Shown here piece by piece: positions 61,410-64,000 of a stretch of DNA of 64,000 nucleotides. The position numbers and the translations under genes are program-made. Within the stretch, counting starts at the first letter, position 1. Each line of letters opens with the position of its first letter. Source of the stretch: VAZQ01 sp045811525 (GTDB lineage: Bacteria; Pseudomonadota; Alphaproteobacteria; Rhizobiales; Xanthobacteraceae); assembly GCA_045811525.1 (NCBI GenBank), contig JBJMTV010000016.1:283844-347843 (forward strand), read 5' to 3'. The notes under the pieces are model-generated. The model ran no database searches, had not been told where the DNA came from, and was given only the letters and a program-made list of their open reading frames with translations.

Positions 61410-62726
61410 TCAAATCATTCGTAATCGTGCGGCATAGAAACCGTCGAGCCCACTCAGGCGCGAATCGGCATCGGCCAGCTGACACGGCAAAGTGCGCAGG
61501 TCGCCCTCCGCCGTGAGCGCCTCGGCAAGACCGCCGATCTCGGCGGCAGCTATGGGCTCACGGCGAAGCCCGGAGCTTTGCGCCAGCATATGTTGCACGA
61601 TCTCGATGCCTTCCTCGGGCTCCAGAGAACAGGTGCAGTACACAAGCACGCCACCAGGCTTGATCAGTTTCGCAGCCGCGACGATCAGGTCATGCTGCAA
61701 GCTCGCCATGCGCACTATGTCACTCTCGCTCTTGAGCCAGGGAATATCGGGATGACGGCGAATGGTGCCGGTGGACGAGCAAGGCGCATCAAGCAACACG
61801 GCCTCGAATGGACCAGCGCGCCACTCTCTGACATCGGCAACGACCGCCTCGGCCGCGAGCTGCAGTCGTGCCAGATTTCCCTGTAGCCGCTCGAGCCGTG
61901 CCGGCGACCGATCGACCGCGGTCACTTGTGCGCCGGCCGCCGCCAGCTGGGCGGTCTTACCGCCTGGTGCAGCGCAGAGATCGGCTACATTGCGGCCCGC
62001 GACGTCTCCCAGAAGCTTCACCGGCATTGCGGCGGCGGCGTCCTGCACCCACCAGGACCCCTCACTGTAGCCCGGCAAGTGCTGTACCGGTCCATGCGCC
62101 GGCACACGCACCGAGCCGGTCGGCAACTCACGTCCGCCGAGGAGCTCTGCCCAATGCGTGGCTTCGCTCTTGACGGTGATGTCCAATGCCGGCTCACGCG
62201 CGTTAGCTGCAGCGATCGCGCGCGCGGTGTCAGGGCCATAAGATGTTTCCCAGCGCGCCATGAGCCACTCAGGGGTATCCAGGCTCACCTGATCGAGCTC
62301 AGAGAGGAGTTGCGGCCGTTCGCGGCCGACGCGCCGCAACACCGCATTGATCAATCCGGCATACGGACGCGCATAGCGATCCTCCTGCGCCACACGCACC
62401 GAGAGATCGACAGCCGCGTGATCCGGAACATCGAGCCAGAGAATCTGCGCCATTCCCACGAGCAACGCCGTTTCCACGCGCGGCGCGGCAGGAGGAAGCC
62501 CGCGCGCAAGCAAGTGCTGCAGGAGATGCCGCAAAGTGCCGAGCCGGCGCAGGACCACCATGACCAGAGCGCGCACCAGGGCGCGATCGCGCTCGGCAAG
62601 AGAGGCGAAACCAGGATCTGCGGCTTTGTGCTCGAATTGCTCGTCGAGGGGACTACGGCGCGTCAATACGCCTTCGAGCACCTCGGCGGCGAAGCGGCGC
62701 GCGGCAAGCCCTGGAGCACTCGCCAC
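61410..62726 (-). CDS. rsmB: 16S rRNA (cytosine-967, C5) methyltransferase RsmB
   Basis: Predicted 438 aa. The N-terminal NusB-like RNA-binding domain ('FAAEVLEGVLTRRSPLDEQF', 'DVPDHAAVDLSVRVA', 'INAVLRRVGRE') is followed by an SAM-dependent methyltransferase domain ('VADLCAAPGGKTAQLA', 'VTAVDRSPARLERL', 'VLLDAPCSSTGTIRRHPDI' and 'VYCTCSLEPEEG', the two catalytic cysteines). Start is GTG 62726. It modifies 16S rRNA in the decoding region. It lies upstream of the heparinase gene in the same direction. Confidence 0.94.
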   Translation of the reverse strand: MASAPGLAARRFAAEVLEGVLTRRSPLDEQFEHKAADPGFASLAERDRALVRALVMVVLRRLGTLRHLLQHLLARGLPPAAPRVETALLVGMAQILWLDVPDHAAVDLSVRVAQEDRYARPYAGLINAVLRRVGRERPQLLSELDQVSLDTPEWLMARWETSYGPDTARAIAAANAREPALDITVKSEATHWAELLGGRELPTGSVRVPAHGPVQHLPGYSEGSWWVQDAAAAMPVKLLGDVAGRNVADLCAAPGGKTAQLAAAGAQVTAVDRSPARLERLQGNLARLQLAAEAVVADVREWRAGPFEAVLLDAPCSSTGTIRRHPDIPWLKSESDIVRMASLQHDLIVAAAKLIKPGGVLVYCTCSLEPEEGIEIVQHMLAQSSGLRREPIAAAEIGGLAEALTAEGDLRTLPCQLADADSRLSGLDGFYAARLRMI

Positions 62727-62727
62727 G

Positions 62728-62967
62728 TCAGACCGCCCGGCTCGCCCCCAGAGCCTCGCGGTCTAGGGCAAAGCCGACGCGCACGAGGCAGCCGGAAAGG
62801 GCCACGAGCCGAAGAGCCGCAGGCAGATGGTTCATCGCTGTCCTCTTGGCGCACGCGGCCAACATGAGCTCGCACCACTGCGGATGCTGCAAAATGTGGG
62901 CGACCGGAGCATCGATTTCCAGCCCCGCACTGCAGCCGGGATTGATCGCCTTGAGTGGCAGGCGCAT
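62728..62967 (-). CDS. Doubtful 79-residue open frame upstream of rsmB
   Basis: The frame ends one base before the rsmB start codon and fills the space to the divergent DUF1674 gene. It has a hydrophobic segment ('ALRLVALSGCLVRVGFAL') but no good ribosome site at its ATG (62967) and no recognised family. Position would allow coupling to rsmB, but promoters for rsmB should also lie here. More likely non-coding. Confidence 0.2.
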   Translation of the reverse strand: MRLPLKAINPGCSAGLEIDAPVAHILQHPQWCELMLAACAKRTAMNHLPAALRLVALSGCLVRVGFALDREALGASRAV

Positions 62968-62976
62968 CTACAGGCT

Positions 62977-63192
62977 ATGAAGGATACGACACCCCATGAC
63001 GCGCTCACCCCGACTGATGCGCAGCGCACGCTTTCCCCTGCGGCCGAACGCGCTCTCGCCGAGGCCGCGGCGCGACGCAGCCAAGCTGAACGGGCTGCGG
63101 CCGAAATCGCGCGCGAGCTGCAGGGGCGCGGCGGGCTTGATCCCGTGCGCTACGGAGATTGGGAAGTGAAGGGGCTCGCGACCGATTTCTGA
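62977..63192 (+). CDS. DUF1674 protein (SDHAF4-type succinate dehydrogenase assembly factor)
   Basis: Predicted 71 aa from ATG 62977. An Ala/Arg-rich helical N-terminus leads to the family signature 'GGLDPVRYGDWEVKGLATDF' at the extreme C-terminus, as in mitochondrial SDHAF4. That protein protects the flavinated SdhA subunit during complex II assembly. The match is strong despite the small size. In other Alphaproteobacteria it is commonly near rsmB. Divergent from rsmB. Confidence 0.88.
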   Translation: MKDTTPHDALTPTDAQRTLSPAAERALAEAAARRSQAERAAAEIARELQGRGGLDPVRYGDWEVKGLATDF

Positions 63193-63245
63193 CCCGGCGC
63201 TTGCACGCCAGCGCGAGGAGCAAGCCATACCCTTCGCAACGAACG

Positions 63246-63283
63246 CATAGAGGGCGCAAGCCAGGCGGCTTGCGTCCTCTATG
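63246..63283. terminator. Bidirectional terminator-like hairpin between convergent genes
   Basis: CATAGAGGGCGCAAGCC pairs with GGCTTGCGTCCTCTATG (17-bp stem with one mismatch) around a 4-base AGGC loop. On the plus strand it is followed by ATCTTGTCCTT, a weak T-rich tail. It lies between the DUF1674 stop (63192) and the L,D-transpeptidase stop (63310) and would serve both transcripts. Confidence 0.65.
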
Positions 63284-63309
63284 ATCTTGTCCTTCGCCGT
63301 ATCCGCGGC

Positions 63310-63828
63310 TTAGCGCGTCACCACCACCGTGGTTCCCGGGCTGACCCGGCTGTAGAGATCGAGGATGTCGGCGTTATACATGCGGATGCAGCCATACGAC
63401 ACGAACCCGCCAATCGAGCCCGGCACGTTGGTACCATGGATCGCATATTCACCGGCGCTCAGGGTCAGCGCCGCTGCGCCCATCGGGTTGCGCGGCGAGC
63501 CGCCTGGGATCACCGCCGGGAGTCGAGGATTGTCACGCTTTACATCTGCTGGCGGTGACCAGGCTGGCGCCAGATGCTTGCCGGTGATCATGGCAGTGCC
63601 AGACCACTGCTTGCCTTGTCGCCCGACGCCGACGGTATAGCGCATCGCCTGACCGTTGCCGAGGACGTAATAAAGCGACCGCTCTCCGGTCTTCACCACG
63701 ACGGTCCCAGCAGAGTAGTTGCCGGGAAACCCGACGATTCCGCGCGCCTGTGCCGACTGCGGCACCGCAGCGCTCGCGGTAAGCGCAACGGCGGCGATTG
63801 CCGCCGCGAACCATTTTGAAAGGTGCAT
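63310..63828 (-). CDS. L,D-transpeptidase (YkuD family)
   Basis: Predicted 172 aa from ATG 63828 with a signal peptide ('WFAAAIAAVALTASAAV', cleavage near 'AQA'). The catalytic region is complete: His in 'EYAIHGTNVPGSIGG' and Cys in 'FVSYGCIRMYNADILDLY', the YkuD signature. 'YVLGNGQAMRYTVGVGRQGK' is the leading strand of the fold. It crosslinks peptidoglycan (3-3) or attaches lipoproteins to it in the periplasm. Hyphomicrobiales carry many paralogues, so the exact role is open. Confidence 0.95.
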   Translation of the reverse strand: MHLSKWFAAAIAAVALTASAAVPQSAQARGIVGFPGNYSAGTVVVKTGERSLYYVLGNGQAMRYTVGVGRQGKQWSGTAMITGKHLAPAWSPPADVKRDNPRLPAVIPGGSPRNPMGAAALTLSAGEYAIHGTNVPGSIGGFVSYGCIRMYNADILDLYSRVSPGTTVVVTR

Positions 63829-64000
63829 GATCGAACCGATTGTTGCCCGTTGAAACCCCCGGTCGCAATGCCGTTCACGCGCCCCCAATCACGGCACCCA
63901 ACCACCCAGCATCATAATCCGTTTGCGCTGCAATCTCAGCCTAAACCGCGCGTGATGCTTAGGGTTTGGTGAAGATCCGGAAAAACTGTGCCGTCGATGC

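Overview
This 64 kb window is GC-rich (roughly 60-65% by eye), densely coded bacterial chromosome. It looks like a member of the Alphaproteobacteria, order Hyphomicrobiales (Bradyrhizobium/Rhodoplanes/Pseudolabrys-like). The grounds are the 180-kDa NAD-glutamate dehydrogenase, IalB-type and DUF1674 proteins, a Tad/Cpa pilus locus in the cpaB-cpaC-cpaE-cpaF-tadB-tadC-tadD order, a DUF4070 radical SAM protein resembling hopanoid methylases, and extragenic palindromes. Placement to genus is inference. No phage, integrase, intact transposase or CRISPR array was seen.

Layout. 1-2.1 kb: end of a STAS regulator gene, then an NCS2-type permease with an unusual ATPase-like C-terminal domain. 2.2-11.4 kb: mostly housekeeping and metabolic genes (DUF72, IalB, quinone oxidoreductase, phhB, B12/radical SAM protein, typA, GNAT, folD, yggU/yggT), with CTAG-bounded inverted repeats between some of them. 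11.6 kb: tRNA-Ala(CGC). 11.9-17 kb: a small accessory-looking stretch (secreted gluzincin, Kazal-type inhibitor, MFS exporter, amidotransferase, a REP-bracketed RAYT transposase remnant, SDR, TerB-like protein). 17.1-25.5 kb: an eight-gene Tad/Cpa pilus operon on the minus strand, without pilin or prepilin peptidase in view. 25.8-31.6 kb: nitrilase, a frameshifted M24 peptidase-like gene and a trifunctional lysophospholipid transporter/acyltransferase/acyl-ACP synthetase.

32.2-41 kb: a plus-strand cluster with GTGA, TAATG, ATGA and near-zero junctions. It encodes a CoxG-like protein, a three-subunit molybdenum hydroxylase, a fumarate-reductase-like flavoprotein with its own small 2Fe-2S protein, a UbiD-family decarboxylase and an alpha/beta hydrolase. 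Together these look like an uncharacterised (hetero)aromatic acid pathway. 41-45.7 kb: a patatin phospholipase converging on a SLOG plus four-TM protein (SLATT-like) that follows a lipoprotein gene; this is the best candidate for an undescribed membrane-associated signalling or defence module. 45.9-51.7 kb: an ADP-forming acyl-CoA synthetase, a cupin, a secreted protein, a cytochrome c and a secreted heme/beta-propeller protein. 51.74-52.04 kb: five alternating palindromes (A-B-A-B-A).

52-64 kb: AhpD-like protein, NAD-glutamate dehydrogenase, purH, heparinase-like protein, rsmB, DUF1674/SDHAF4 and an L,D-transpeptidase. All functional calls rest on reading motifs and general family knowledge; no searches were run.
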